From an uncultured Porphyromonadaceae bacterium (lineage in GTDB: Bacteria > Bacteroidota > Bacteroidia > Bacteroidales > Muribaculaceae): 64,000 nt of DNA. Location: contig CANOLV010000009.1 in NCBI GenBank assembly GCA_947567425.1, positions 1-64,000 of the forward strand. The letters are read 5' to 3'. A program made the translations under genes and the position numbers. Shown here piece by piece: positions 53,516 through 62,269 of the stretch (position 1 is its first letter; every line of letters begins with the position of its first letter). The notes beneath the pieces are model-generated. The model had not been told where the DNA came from, did not search any database, and worked only from the letters and a program-made list of their open reading frames with translations.

Positions 53516-54976
53516 ATGGAACTGATTAAGCGATTTATTACAGCAGGATTGTTGACGGCCATGTCGGCCGGAGGCATGTGTGCCGACAACCTTGTGATAC
53601 TACATACTAACGACACTCACAGCCAGATTGACCCCAACGACAAGGACCAAGGTGGAATATTGCGCCGCAAGGTGCTTATTGACAGTGTCAGAAGCGCCGA
53701 GCCGAACGTGTTGCTCATCGATGCCGGCGATGCCGTGCAGGGAACGCTCTATTTCACGCTTTACGGCGGTGAGGTGGAACGCAAGATGATGAATGCGCTT
53801 GGCTATGACATACAGATCCTTGGAAATCACGAGTTTGACAACGGTGTGGAGTCGCTCGCCGAGCAGTGGAGCGGCCTGACCGCCGAAAAGATCACATCCA
53901 ACTACGATCTTCGCGGTACTGCCCTGGAGGATATTTTCAAGCCATATACTGTCCGTCGCTACGGCGATAAGACAGTGGGTATACTCGGTATAAATCTTGA
54001 TCCGGCCGGGATGATAGCTTCTGACAAGTCGGAGGGAGTGGTGTATCTCGACGGTATCAAAGCCGCCAATTCCATGGCGTGGTATCTTAAGAATGTGGAG
54101 CACGCCGATGTAGTGGTGGCCGTGACCCATGTGGGCTATGATTCCGATAACCCTCCCACGCCGAGCGACGTCGACCTGGCCCGAGCATCGGACGACATAG
54201 ACATTATAGTCGGCGGACATTCGCATACGCTTATAGATCCCCGTTCGGCGTCGGCTCCGCAGTATATGGTGCCCAATGCGTCGGGCGATTCGGTGCTTGT
54301 GGTGCAGACCGGGAGCCGGGGTGTCAACCTCGGACTGATAGATCTTGATCTTGATTCGAAAAAGTCCGTGTACAGGTTGCTGCCTGTCGACAAGCGCCTT
54401 GACAGCCGGATTGATCCTGTGGCGGCTTCCATTCTGGAGCCTTATCGGGCCGGTGTGGATTCGCTGATGAATGTTAAGGTAGGACGTATGTCGCAGGAGA
54501 TGCCGCATTCAAGCGACCTGTTGCTGAATTGGATTGCCGATGCCATGCTCGACATGGGAGCCGGACTGTCGGACCGCAAGGTAGACCTTGCTATAGTCAA
54601 TAAGGGCGGCATACGCCGGGGGTTGCCTAAGGGCGATATCACCAAAGGTATGATAATGACCATGCTGCCGTTTGACAATCGTCTGGTGGTCATGGACATC
54701 AAGGGGTCTGATCTTGCCGCCGGTTTCTCAGTGATGGAGCATCGCGGTGGTGACGGTGTCAGCTCCGGATTTGATTATAGGAAGATTGATCCGGAAAAGA
54801 CTTACCGTCTGGTGACGATAGACTATCTGGCCAATGGTGGCGACTATATGGAGCCGCTGACCCATGGTGATGTAGTGTCCCGCAGCTCTTTGCGCCTTGA
54901 TGAGACTCTGATGGAATATCTCGAACGTAATAAGAAAAAATCGGTGAAGTATACCGATGGCAAGCCCCGTATGTAA
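53516..54976 (+). CDS. Periplasmic 5'-nucleotidase/metallophosphatase
   Basis: This 486-residue exported enzyme starts at the ATG at 53516 (MELIKRFITAGLL signal, cleavage near MCAD); the TTG at 53507 is less likely. The N-terminal calcineurin-like domain has ILHTNDTHSQID (metal Asp/His), IDAGDAVQG, LGNHEFDNG, VAVTHVGYDSD and GGHSHT, all five metal-site blocks. The C-terminal 5_nucleotid_C domain has NKGGIRRGLPKGDIT and DYLANGGDYM, which bind the nucleoside. It releases phosphate from nucleotides in the periplasm (UshA-type). It sits 41 bp before the GH3 fusion gene and may share its transcript. Confidence 0.93.
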   Translation: MELIKRFITAGLLTAMSAGGMCADNLVILHTNDTHSQIDPNDKDQGGILRRKVLIDSVRSAEPNVLLIDAGDAVQGTLYFTLYGGEVERKMMNALGYDIQILGNHEFDNGVESLAEQWSGLTAEKITSNYDLRGTALEDIFKPYTVRRYGDKTVGILGINLDPAGMIASDKSEGVVYLDGIKAANSMAWYLKNVEHADVVVAVTHVGYDSDNPPTPSDVDLARASDDIDIIVGGHSHTLIDPRSASAPQYMVPNASGDSVLVVQTGSRGVNLGLIDLDLDSKKSVYRLLPVDKRLDSRIDPVAASILEPYRAGVDSLMNVKVGRMSQEMPHSSDLLLNWIADAMLDMGAGLSDRKVDLAIVNKGGIRRGLPKGDITKGMIMTMLPFDNRLVVMDIKGSDLAAGFSVMEHRGGDGVSSGFDYRKIDPEKTYRLVTIDYLANGGDYMEPLTHGDVVSRSSLRLDETLMEYLERNKKKSVKYTDGKPRM

Positions 54977-55017
54977 GGGGATGCCTTTAAATGTCGATAC
55001 ATGAAAAATCATTCATT

Positions 55018-57981
55018 ATGAAACGATTATTAATCTCTTTCTTCGCGGCTTTGACGGCCGTGTGTGCAGGGTCGGGACTGAGTGCCGGGACTCTGCTTGT
55101 CGGACGCACCGACGCATCGGCCCGGGAAGCGTGGGTCGACTCGGTGATGGGATCCATGACTTTGCAGGAGAAGGTGGAGCAGCTGTTTGTCCCGGTAGTC
55201 GATCCGAGGGACGTGGCTTCTGCAAAAAGCGTGTTGCGCCGCTATGTCGGGAATCACCATGTAGGCGGACTCCTTTTCAGCGGAGGTACTGTCGACCAGT
55301 ATGCCGCGCTGATCGATTATGCGCAGTCGCTGTCGGGAGTGCCTTTGATGATAACCCTTGACGGGGAGTGGGGGCTGGCCATGCGGCTTAAGGATGCGCC
55401 AAGGTTCCCTTATAATATGAGTCTGGGGTCTATTGCCGACGATTCGCTGTTGTATGACTACGGGCGTGAGGTGGCGCGTCAATGTGCGCAGCTCGGCATC
55501 CACGTCAATTTTGCTCCTGTCATGGATGTCAATGTGAATCCTGCCAATCCGGTGATCGGGCGTCGTTCGTTCGGTGCCGATCCTGAGCGTGTGGCCAGGC
55601 TTGGAACAGCCTATGCGCGTGGACTTGAGGATGGAGGGGTATTGTCTGTGGCGAAGCATTTTCCCGGTCATGGCGACACCAGCGTCGATTCCCATAAGGC
55701 ATTGCCCACAGTCGACCATTCGCTGGAGGTGATGGAGAATGTCGATCTGATGCCGTTCCGCAGATATGTGGATTCGGGTATGGGCGGAGTCATGGTGGGC
55801 CATCTTAATGTGCCTGCGCTGGATCCGTCGGGTGTGCCTGCGTCTATGTCGCCGGCGGTTACCACCGGATGGCTTAAGGATAAGATGGGGTTTGAAGGTC
55901 TTGTATTTACCGACGGGTTGGCCATGAAGGGCGCCGCGCTTCCTGGTCAGAATATATGTGTGTCGGCCTTGAAAGCGGGGGCCGACGTGCTTCTTCAGCC
56001 TCTGTCGCTTGCATCCGACATATCGGCGGTGATGGCGGCTTTGCGTGAAGGTGAGTTGTCGGAAGAGGTGATTGACGGATGTGTGCGTAAAATGCTCGGC
56101 TATAAGTTCGCTCTTGGTCTTGACAAGCGTCCCGCGCCTGTGTCGTCGCCCGGATTGAAAAAGCGTATCGACTCGCCTGAGGCCGAAGCGGTTCGGCGTA
56201 GACTGACGGCGGCCATGATGGTGTGTCTTGACAATGGCGGAGGCAAGTTGCCGGTGCAGGGGCTTGATTCGGCCAGCATTGCCGTGCTGAGCGTAGGTGC
56301 GCCGCGCGACAACGAGTTCAGTGCCATGTGTCGCAAATATGCCGATGTCAGGCTTTATTCCGCCTCTGAAAGTCTTTCCGCTGATCAGATAGCTTCTGTA
56401 AAGAAGCATGACATAGTCATAGTGGCTCTGTTCACTGACAAGGCTGGCTCCCGCAATGTGCTTAGTCAGATCGGGTCGCATCCGGGTCTTGTGAATGTGT
56501 TTCTGATGGAACCTTACAAAATGGCTAAATTTGCTCCGTTGAGAAGCCGGTCCGTGATTTTGGCGGGCGAGGATTCCCCTCTGGCGAGAGAGTATGCGGC
56601 CCAGGCCCTGTTCGGAGGTATCCGTGTCAACGGCACCTTGCCTGTTGATGTCGACCGCATAGGTTCATGCGGATCGGGGATCGGTCTGATGAAGACACGC
56701 CTGGGCTATAGTTCGCCGTTGGCCGAGCGGATGGATGCGTCGCTTACGTCGCGGATCGATTCGATCGTGAAGGTCGGTCTTGCCTCGGGAGCATTCCCCG
56801 GATGCCAGGTGCTTGTGGCTCGTGACGGAATGGTGGTCGTGAACAGGAATTATGGATACACCGACCATCGAAAGACTCATAAAGTGGCTGATTCCACCAT
56901 GTATGACCTTGCATCTGTCAGTAAGGCCGCGGGTATGCTTCCGGGGCTTATGCTGGCCTACGACAGGGGGCTTTACCGCATTGACAGTCCGGTGAGTGCA
57001 TATCTGCCACGGATGTCGTCTCCCGATAAAAAGGCTATCACCGTGAAGCAACTGCTTTACCATGAGAGCCGTATGCCGGCTACTTTGAGCGTGTGGCACG
57101 CCGTCATGGATTCTTCTACCTACACCGGACGCCTGCTCGCCTATCGCTACCGGGGCGACAACACCATAAAGCTTTATAAAGGGGTGTACGGCAACAATAA
57201 GGCCCGGCTCCGCTCCGACATAACGTCTGCTGTGATGACGCCGCAGTTTGACGTAAGGATCAACGACGCTCTTTATGTGGGCAGGCCGACGGCCGACACG
57301 ATTCTGAACCGTATATATAATGTGGAATTGCGCAAGAAGGGAGGCTTATGCTATTCCGACCTCAACTTCATACTGCTTAAGGAGATGGAGGAGACACTGA
57401 CGGGAATTCCACACGACAGGTTTGTGCTTGACAATGTGTTTGCCCCAATCGGTGCATACCGGACCATGTACAATCCGCTGTCCCGATTTGTAAAAGGTGC
57501 GATAGCTCCGACCGAACATGACGCGTTTCTGCGTAAGCAGACCATGCACGGGTATGTCCATGACGAGCTTAGCGCGTTCATGGGTGGCGTCCAGGGCAAT
57601 GCCGGACTGTTCTCGAATGCCGACGGACTTGCGAAATTGTGTCAGATGTACATCGACCATGGCGTTTACGGAGGGCGGCAGATAATCTCCGCTAAGACGA
57701 TGGATATGTTCTTGAATGCAAAAAGTCCCAACTCACGGCGCGGTCTGGGATTTGACAAGCCCGACATCTCCAATCCGGCCAAATCTCCTGTTCCGGAAGC
57801 TGCCCATCCGTCGACGGTGGGACATATCGGTTTTACAGGCACATGTTTTTGGGTCGATCCCCACAACAGGCTGGTCTATGTATTCTTAAGTAACAGGGTC
57901 AACCCTACGCGCGACACTCCCGCATTTACCCGGCTTAATATCCGTCCTGCTATCCTTGCGATGGTTTATGAAGCACTTTGA
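55018..57981 (+). CDS. GH3 beta-N-acetylglucosaminidase / beta-lactamase-fold serine hydrolase fusion
   Basis: This 987-residue exported protein starts at the ATG at 55018 (MKRLLISFFAALTAVCAG is the signal; an in-frame ATG at 54991 is possible). The N-terminal GH3 domain (about residues 35-370) has the NagZ signature AKHFPGHGDTSVDSH with the Asp/His general acid-base loop and the nucleophile in LVFTDGLAMKG. A GH3 C-terminal-like region follows. A class C beta-lactamase-fold domain begins near residue 570, with ASVSKAAGMLPG (SxxK serine), a Tyr region near LLYHESRMP and HIGFTGTCFW. The fusion suggests cell-wall muropeptide turnover with linked peptide or ester hydrolysis. The fold combination is known in Bacteroidetes. 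Confidence 0.9.
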   Translation: MKRLLISFFAALTAVCAGSGLSAGTLLVGRTDASAREAWVDSVMGSMTLQEKVEQLFVPVVDPRDVASAKSVLRRYVGNHHVGGLLFSGGTVDQYAALIDYAQSLSGVPLMITLDGEWGLAMRLKDAPRFPYNMSLGSIADDSLLYDYGREVARQCAQLGIHVNFAPVMDVNVNPANPVIGRRSFGADPERVARLGTAYARGLEDGGVLSVAKHFPGHGDTSVDSHKALPTVDHSLEVMENVDLMPFRRYVDSGMGGVMVGHLNVPALDPSGVPASMSPAVTTGWLKDKMGFEGLVFTDGLAMKGAALPGQNICVSALKAGADVLLQPLSLASDISAVMAALREGELSEEVIDGCVRKMLGYKFALGLDKRPAPVSSPGLKKRIDSPEAEAVRRRLTAAMMVCLDNGGGKLPVQGLDSASIAVLSVGAPRDNEFSAMCRKYADVRLYSASESLSADQIASVKKHDIVIVALFTDKAGSRNVLSQIGSHPGLVNVFLMEPYKMAKFAPLRSRSVILAGEDSPLAREYAAQALFGGIRVNGTLPVDVDRIGSCGSGIGLMKTRLGYSSPLAERMDASLTSRIDSIVKVGLASGAFPGCQVLVARDGMVVVNRNYGYTDHRKTHKVADSTMYDLASVSKAAGMLPGLMLAYDRGLYRIDSPVSAYLPRMSSPDKKAITVKQLLYHESRMPATLSVWHAVMDSSTYTGRLLAYRYRGDNTIKLYKGVYGNNKARLRSDITSAVMTPQFDVRINDALYVGRPTADTILNRIYNVELRKKGGLCYSDLNFILLKEMEETLTGIPHDRFVLDNVFAPIGAYRTMYNPLSRFVKGAIAPTEHDAFLRKQTMHGYVHDELSAFMGGVQGNAGLFSNADGLAKLCQMYIDHGVYGGRQIISAKTMDMFLNAKSPNSRRGLGFDKPDISNPAKSPVPEAAHPSTVGHIGFTGTCFWVDPHNRLVYVFLSNRVNPTRDTPAFTRLNIRPAILAMVYEAL

Positions 57982-58005
57982 TAGAAAATTTAGAAAAAAT
58001 TGAAT

Positions 58006-58041
58006 AAAATGCCGGAAAAATTTGCAAGTCTCCGGCATTTT
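58006..58041 (+). terminator. Terminator of the GH3 fusion gene
   Basis: AAAATGCCGGA (58006-58016) pairs with TCCGGCATTTT (58031-58041), a perfect 11-bp stem. The loop contains TTTG at 58021-58024, which also serves as the -33 element of the gdhA promoter. Confidence 0.85.
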
Positions 58042-58053
58042 GTTGTATCTTTG
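58021..58053 (+). promoter_or_regulatory. gdhA promoter
   Basis: TTTG (58021-58024), 21-bp spacer and TATCTTTG (58046-58053), with a leader of about 40 nt. The -33 lies inside the loop of the upstream terminator. Confidence 0.8.
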
Positions 58054-58096
58054 CGTCGGTAAAAAACTTATTTGTTATTTTATTTAGAAAGTTACA

Positions 58097-59431
58097 ATGA
58101 AAGCTATCGAAGTATTATCTGACCTTAAGCGTCGGTTTCCCAACGAGCCGGAATATCTGCAGGCCGTGGAGGAGGTTATCACAACTATCGAGGATGAGTA
58201 TAACAAGCATCCTGAATTCGAACGCTACAACCTTATCGAGCGGCTTTGCATTCCTGACCGTATTTTCTCTTTCAGGGTTTCCTGGGTCGATGATAAGGGT
58301 AAGGTGCAGAACAATATGGGATATCGCATCCAGCATAACAACGCCATAGGTCCGTATAAGGGAGGCATACGTTTTCACTCATCTGTGAATCCGTCGATTC
58401 TGAAATTCCTTGCATTTGAGCAGACATTCAAGAACTCTCTGACTACGCTGGCCATGGGTGGCGCCAAGGGTGGTTCCGACTTCTCGCCCAGAGGTAAGAG
58501 CGACATGGAAGTCATGCGCTTTTGCCAGGCATTTATCCAGGAGCTTTGGCGTCAGATAGGTCCCGACACCGACGTGCCTGCCGGCGACATAGGCGTAGGC
58601 GGCCGTGAGGTCGGTTACATGTACGGTATGTACAAGAAGATGGCTCGCGAAAACACCGGTACTTTTACCGGAAAAGGTCTTGAGTTCGGTGGATCGCTGA
58701 TCCGTCCGGAGGCAACGGGCTATGGCAATGTCTATTTTCTTCTTAACATGCTTGCTACCCGCGGCATAGACATAAAGGATAAAGTGGTGGCCATATCCGG
58801 TTCTGGCAACGTGGCCACTTACACAGCCAAGAAACTCCTTGAACTTGGAGCGAAGGTGATCACTATGAGCGATTCCGACGGTTGCATCTATGTTCCCGAC
58901 GGTCTGACCAAAGAACAGCTCGACTACATCTTCAAGCTTAAGAATGAATATCGCGGACGTATACGCGAATTTGCCGATGAATTCGGTTGCGAATATGTCG
59001 AGGGCGGTCGTCCGTGGGGCTATAAGTGCGACATCGCAATGCCTTCGGCCACTCAGAACGAACTTGACGGCGACGACGCCCGCACTCTTCTCGCCAACGG
59101 TTGCTTCGCTGTTAGCGAGGGTGCCAACATGCCTTCTACGCCTGAAGCTATCAAGGAATTCCTTAAGGCTAAGATTCTGTATGCTCCGGGCAAGGCCGCC
59201 AATGCCGGCGGTGTGTCGGTTTCCGGCCTGGAAATGGCTCAGAATGCACAGAAGCTCACCTGGAGTGCCGAAGAGGTTGATGAGAAGCTCAAGGGCATCA
59301 TGGCCAATATCCACGGGCAGTGTATGAAATACGGACATGAGGATGACGGCTACACTAACTACGTGAAGGGAGCCAACGTGGCCGGATTCATCAAGGTGGC
59401 CCGCGCCATGATGGCGCAGGGTATCCTGTAA
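58097..59431 (+). CDS. gdhA: NADP-type glutamate dehydrogenase
   Basis: This 444-residue hexameric enzyme interconverts glutamate and 2-oxoglutarate plus ammonia and is the main ammonia-assimilation step in many gut Bacteroidales. The N-terminal domain has GYRIQHNNAIGPYKGGIRFH and the active-site Lys region LAMGGAKGGSDFSP. The Rossmann domain has VVAISGSGNVATYTAKKL. The ending NVAGFIKVARAMMAQG matches the family. Length and order fit NADP-specific GDH; the coenzyme assignment rests on the family. It has its own promoter and terminator. Confidence 0.96.
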   Translation: MKAIEVLSDLKRRFPNEPEYLQAVEEVITTIEDEYNKHPEFERYNLIERLCIPDRIFSFRVSWVDDKGKVQNNMGYRIQHNNAIGPYKGGIRFHSSVNPSILKFLAFEQTFKNSLTTLAMGGAKGGSDFSPRGKSDMEVMRFCQAFIQELWRQIGPDTDVPAGDIGVGGREVGYMYGMYKKMARENTGTFTGKGLEFGGSLIRPEATGYGNVYFLLNMLATRGIDIKDKVVAISGSGNVATYTAKKLLELGAKVITMSDSDGCIYVPDGLTKEQLDYIFKLKNEYRGRIREFADEFGCEYVEGGRPWGYKCDIAMPSATQNELDGDDARTLLANGCFAVSEGANMPSTPEAIKEFLKAKILYAPGKAANAGGVSVSGLEMAQNAQKLTWSAEEVDEKLKGIMANIHGQCMKYGHEDDGYTNYVKGANVAGFIKVARAMMAQGIL

Positions 59432-59465
59432 ATTTGATCCAAACTACACATTTTTATATACCTGC

Positions 59466-59500
59466 GAGGATTTGTCGTTACAGACAGATCCTCTTTTTTT
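59466..59500 (+). terminator. gdhA terminator
   Basis: GAGGATTTGTC (59466-59476) pairs with GACAGATCCTC (59483-59493) with one mismatch, followed by TTTTTTT. Confidence 0.9.
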
Positions 59501-59532
59501 GCCGTTACGCGGTAAGATGACGCATTAATTGC

Positions 59533-59540
59533 TATTTTTG
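59533..59540 (+). promoter_or_regulatory. -7 box of the propeller/AraC regulator
   Basis: TATTTTTG, ending 4 bp before the ATG at 59545 and 25 bp before the in-frame ATG at 59566. The -33 position is not consensus, so activation may be needed. Confidence 0.5.
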
Positions 59541-59544
59541 CAAA

Positions 59545-61827
59545 ATGAATATCAGGATTCACATCATGCCGCAGTGCCGCAACTCTGACTTTGTGAGATT
59601 TTTCGCTCTTATATGCGGAATGCTCATGTGTGCTCTCGCGTTTGCCGGCGAGGCCTACCTGTTCTCTCCGGTGGAGCTTGGAGGCGATGTGTCTGACAGG
59701 GAATTGCGTTCGATATCGCAGTTGCCTGACGGGAGGATGGTGTTTGTCACCGAGGAGTCGATCTATATTTACGACGGCGTAAACCATGACTCATACAGAA
59801 CAATGCCGGATGGAGGTGTATGCAGATTGCCTGGATATGATGGCTTCACGCATATATACATAGAAGGTGATTCGTTGCTGTGGTACAAAAACAGGGGACG
59901 TTTGAGTTGCCTGAACTGGCGTGATGGTTTCTCGCTGACGGCGGATGATATGAGCGGGGTGTTGGGAGGTCATGGAGTTCCTGACGATTTGTTCGTGGAC
60001 AATGGCGGGTGTCGGTGGATTTGTCGTGGCGATAGTCTCGTATCTGCTTCGTTGGCTATATGCATGCGTTCGGGAGCCGGGATGCTTCAGGACGTTGCAT
60101 CGCGTAGTGATACGTTGTATATGTTCTTTGACGACGGCAAAGTCGATGCCTATGCTCTTACCGACGGTAGTTTGAAGTACACTGTGGCGGCTTATGGTGA
60201 TGATGAGCTTGATGATTTCCGCAACACGTCATTGGTTGTGGCTGATGATGACGGGTTTTATCAGTTGCGCACCGGTCGCATGAGCGGCCTTTTTTATTTC
60301 GATTCAGGGTCGCGATGTTGGTCGCGGTTGCTTGATGCCGGCTATACTCTGAACACTTTGGCGTTGGGGCCGGCGCGTGAGGTTATGGTCAGTTGTCAGA
60401 AAGGATTGTGGATTATAGACCCTATTAACGGCGACAATCGCTACATGGATTATATTCACGTGTCGTCGGGCAATAATCTGGCTACTGAGATCAGTTCCGT
60501 ATTTGTCGATAAGGACGGGGGCATCTGGCTCGGGACTTTCAACCGTGGAATATTGTACACCCATCCTTCCGGATATGAATGCATATCTATAAAGTTGCCC
60601 GAAGTGCTTAAGTCGCGTCGTCCGGAAGGCTTCTGCGAAGATCGGTTCGGTCGGGTATATCTTTATGGCGACGGCGTCGCATATCTTGTCGATGTTGAAG
60701 AAAATACGATTTCAGATATGTCAGGCGGCATGTCGGCGGTGTCGTCTTATCATACCGGTTACGATGGCGGTAATGCATTCTCGGCTTTCGACGGTACGGA
60801 ATATTTTCTTGGGGCTGATGCCGTTACGGTCTTTAAGCCGGGTGTGCCGGTCACCCCTGTGCCGCGTTCGTATGCACCGTTGCTTACCGGAATAAATGTA
60901 AATGGCGATAGACTTGATGTCAGACAAGAATCTGCCGATAGTGTCAGTGTGCCATATGCGTCGGTTTGTGGCGTCGAACTCGACTATGGCCATGGTTTTG
61001 TCACCTTCGAATATTCTGTTCTCAATTATAGCCATGCTTCTGGAGTTGGATTGAAGTATATGCTTGAGGGATTTGATTCCGACACGATGTCCGTACCCCT
61101 GTCGCTGCCTGGCAATATGGTGGCCAAGATTAATTATTCGGCTTTGCCTCCGGGGAAATATATTCTGAAAGTATGGTACGGCGACGATTCCGGAGCGGCG
61201 CATCGGACCCGGTTGAGTGTAAGTGTCAAAGCTCCATGGTGGCATAATCCTTGGCTTTTGTTCGGTGTCGGATTGTTGATCGTCGCGGCATGCTGCGCTA
61301 TGGCGCGGCGCATGGCGGAGCGTAAGCGCCGGAGGCTGCTTAAAGAGGAGACTTTGTTGTCCCGCATGCGCGAGCTGATCGAGCAGTGTGAGCGCTATGA
61401 GAGTGAGCGCAGGACTCTTGCCGGTACAGATACCTCCTGCGGGACACCTGCCGGAGAAGATAACGATAAGGATGAGGAGATGAGTCCGGCCGACAAGGAG
61501 TTTTTGTCGCGTGCGGCCGCGATGGTCGAACGCAACATTGATGAACCCGGCTATTCGGTCGAGCGGCTGAGCCGCGACCTTTGTATGGACCGGACGGGAC
61601 TTTACCGTAAACTCGTGGGGCTTCTCGACAAGTCGCCGAGTCTGTTTATACGCAGTGTCCGTCTGCGCCGGGCTTTGAAGATTATCGAGGAGAATCCAGG
61701 CATCAGTATTGCCGAAGTTGCGGCGTTGACTGGTTTCAGCGGCGGCAGCTATTTCAGCAAATGTTTTCAGGAAGAATTCGGTTGTCGGCCGTCGGAATAT
61801 GCTTCCAAATGCGGAAAATCAACATAG
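59545..61827 (+). CDS. Membrane-spanning propeller sensor with AraC-type DNA-binding domain
   Basis: This 760-residue regulator has a signal/anchor segment and periplasmic two-component-regulator propeller repeats (about residues 35-440, for example SISQLPDGRMVFVTEESIYI, GLWIIDPINGDNRY, VFVDKDGGIWLGTFNRGIL). A Y_Y_Y beta-domain (VTFEYSVLNYSHASGVGLKY), one membrane helix (LLFGVGLLIVAACCAMA, about 569-586), an acidic linker and a C-terminal AraC HTH pair (YSVERLSRDLCMDRTGLYRK, then ISIAEVAALTGFSGGSYFSK) follow. Unlike hybrid two-component sensors it has no kinase or receiver domain. It probably senses an oligosaccharide and directly activates the GH31 gene downstream. Because the -7 box is so close, the true start may be the ATG at 59566. 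Confidence 0.88.
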   Translation: MNIRIHIMPQCRNSDFVRFFALICGMLMCALAFAGEAYLFSPVELGGDVSDRELRSISQLPDGRMVFVTEESIYIYDGVNHDSYRTMPDGGVCRLPGYDGFTHIYIEGDSLLWYKNRGRLSCLNWRDGFSLTADDMSGVLGGHGVPDDLFVDNGGCRWICRGDSLVSASLAICMRSGAGMLQDVASRSDTLYMFFDDGKVDAYALTDGSLKYTVAAYGDDELDDFRNTSLVVADDDGFYQLRTGRMSGLFYFDSGSRCWSRLLDAGYTLNTLALGPAREVMVSCQKGLWIIDPINGDNRYMDYIHVSSGNNLATEISSVFVDKDGGIWLGTFNRGILYTHPSGYECISIKLPEVLKSRRPEGFCEDRFGRVYLYGDGVAYLVDVEENTISDMSGGMSAVSSYHTGYDGGNAFSAFDGTEYFLGADAVTVFKPGVPVTPVPRSYAPLLTGINVNGDRLDVRQESADSVSVPYASVCGVELDYGHGFVTFEYSVLNYSHASGVGLKYMLEGFDSDTMSVPLSLPGNMVAKINYSALPPGKYILKVWYGDDSGAAHRTRLSVSVKAPWWHNPWLLFGVGLLIVAACCAMARRMAERKRRRLLKEETLLSRMRELIEQCERYESERRTLAGTDTSCGTPAGEDNDKDEEMSPADKEFLSRAAAMVERNIDEPGYSVERLSRDLCMDRTGLYRKLVGLLDKSPSLFIRSVRLRRALKIIEENPGISIAEVAALTGFSGGSYFSKCFQEEFGCRPSEYASKCGKST

Positions 61828-61860
61828 TTGCATCCTGTTTCAACATAGTTATTACATAGT
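61820..61860 (+). promoter_or_regulatory. Candidate AraC-type operator: three ACATAGT repeats
   Basis: CAACATAGTT occurs at 61820-61829 and 61841-61850, 21 bp apart (two helical turns). A third ACATAGT lies at 61854-61860, 11 bp further. They lie just upstream of the -7 box at 61877 where a -33 element should be, as for activator-dependent promoters. The first copy covers the TAG stop of the regulator gene. Confidence 0.65.
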
Positions 61861-61876
61861 AACGCCTTGATTGGCC

Positions 61877-61884
61877 TATCTTTG
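61877..61884 (+). promoter_or_regulatory. -7 box of the GH31 transcript
   Basis: TATCTTTG without a TTTG at -33; the ACATAGT repeats occupy that position. Transcription would start near 61890, immediately before the MITE. Confidence 0.6.
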
Positions 61885-61896
61885 CAGACGTAACAA

Positions 61897-62251
61897 TAAG
61901 AGTGTGTCTAAAAGTAAATGTTAATACGAGGATTCCGTATTTCGGAGAGGATTTTGTGGTGCAGTTGAAAGAGTGTACTTGATGTACACGACTGAAACAA
62001 AGCACAAAATACACCCGAAAGACGGGAGGCCACGGTAACTTTCACAGACATATTCCATGTAATCGAAAATTTTAGAATCATTAATCAAATATGTGTGAAT
62101 TAATAATTGATAACCCTGCACGACCACTCTTTGGTGCTTTATTCTTAACTCTGCGGTCGAGTGGCAAAGGCCACACTCCCTTATCGTTAAGAATAAATCC
62201 CTCAAAGATTAGTCGCCCTCGTGTTGACATTTATTTTTAGACACACTCTAA
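61897..62251. mobile_element. MITE-like element, 349 bp with 32-bp inverted termini and TAA duplication
   Basis: The left end (61900-61931, starting GAGTGTGTCTAAAAG) and the right end (62217-62248, ending TTTTTAGACACACTC) are inverted repeats matching at 29 of 32 bases. Flanking TAA triplets at 61897-61899 and 62249-62251 look like a 3-bp target duplication. The interior encodes no transposase; the longest inward frames are short, including a 49-codon minus-strand frame from 62230 to 62081 that begins in the right repeat. A 3-bp TNA-type duplication is typical of some IS5-group elements, so mobilisation by such a transposase is inferred. The element lies between the AraC-type sites and the GH31 ATG, in the presumed leader. 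Confidence 0.8.
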
Positions 62252-62269
62252 ATCTAAATCCATTAATTT

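Noticed and set aside
61921-62205. 94-codon minus-strand frame in the MITE
   Set aside because: It runs through the element's non-coding interior without transposase motifs; kept only as part of the MITE.
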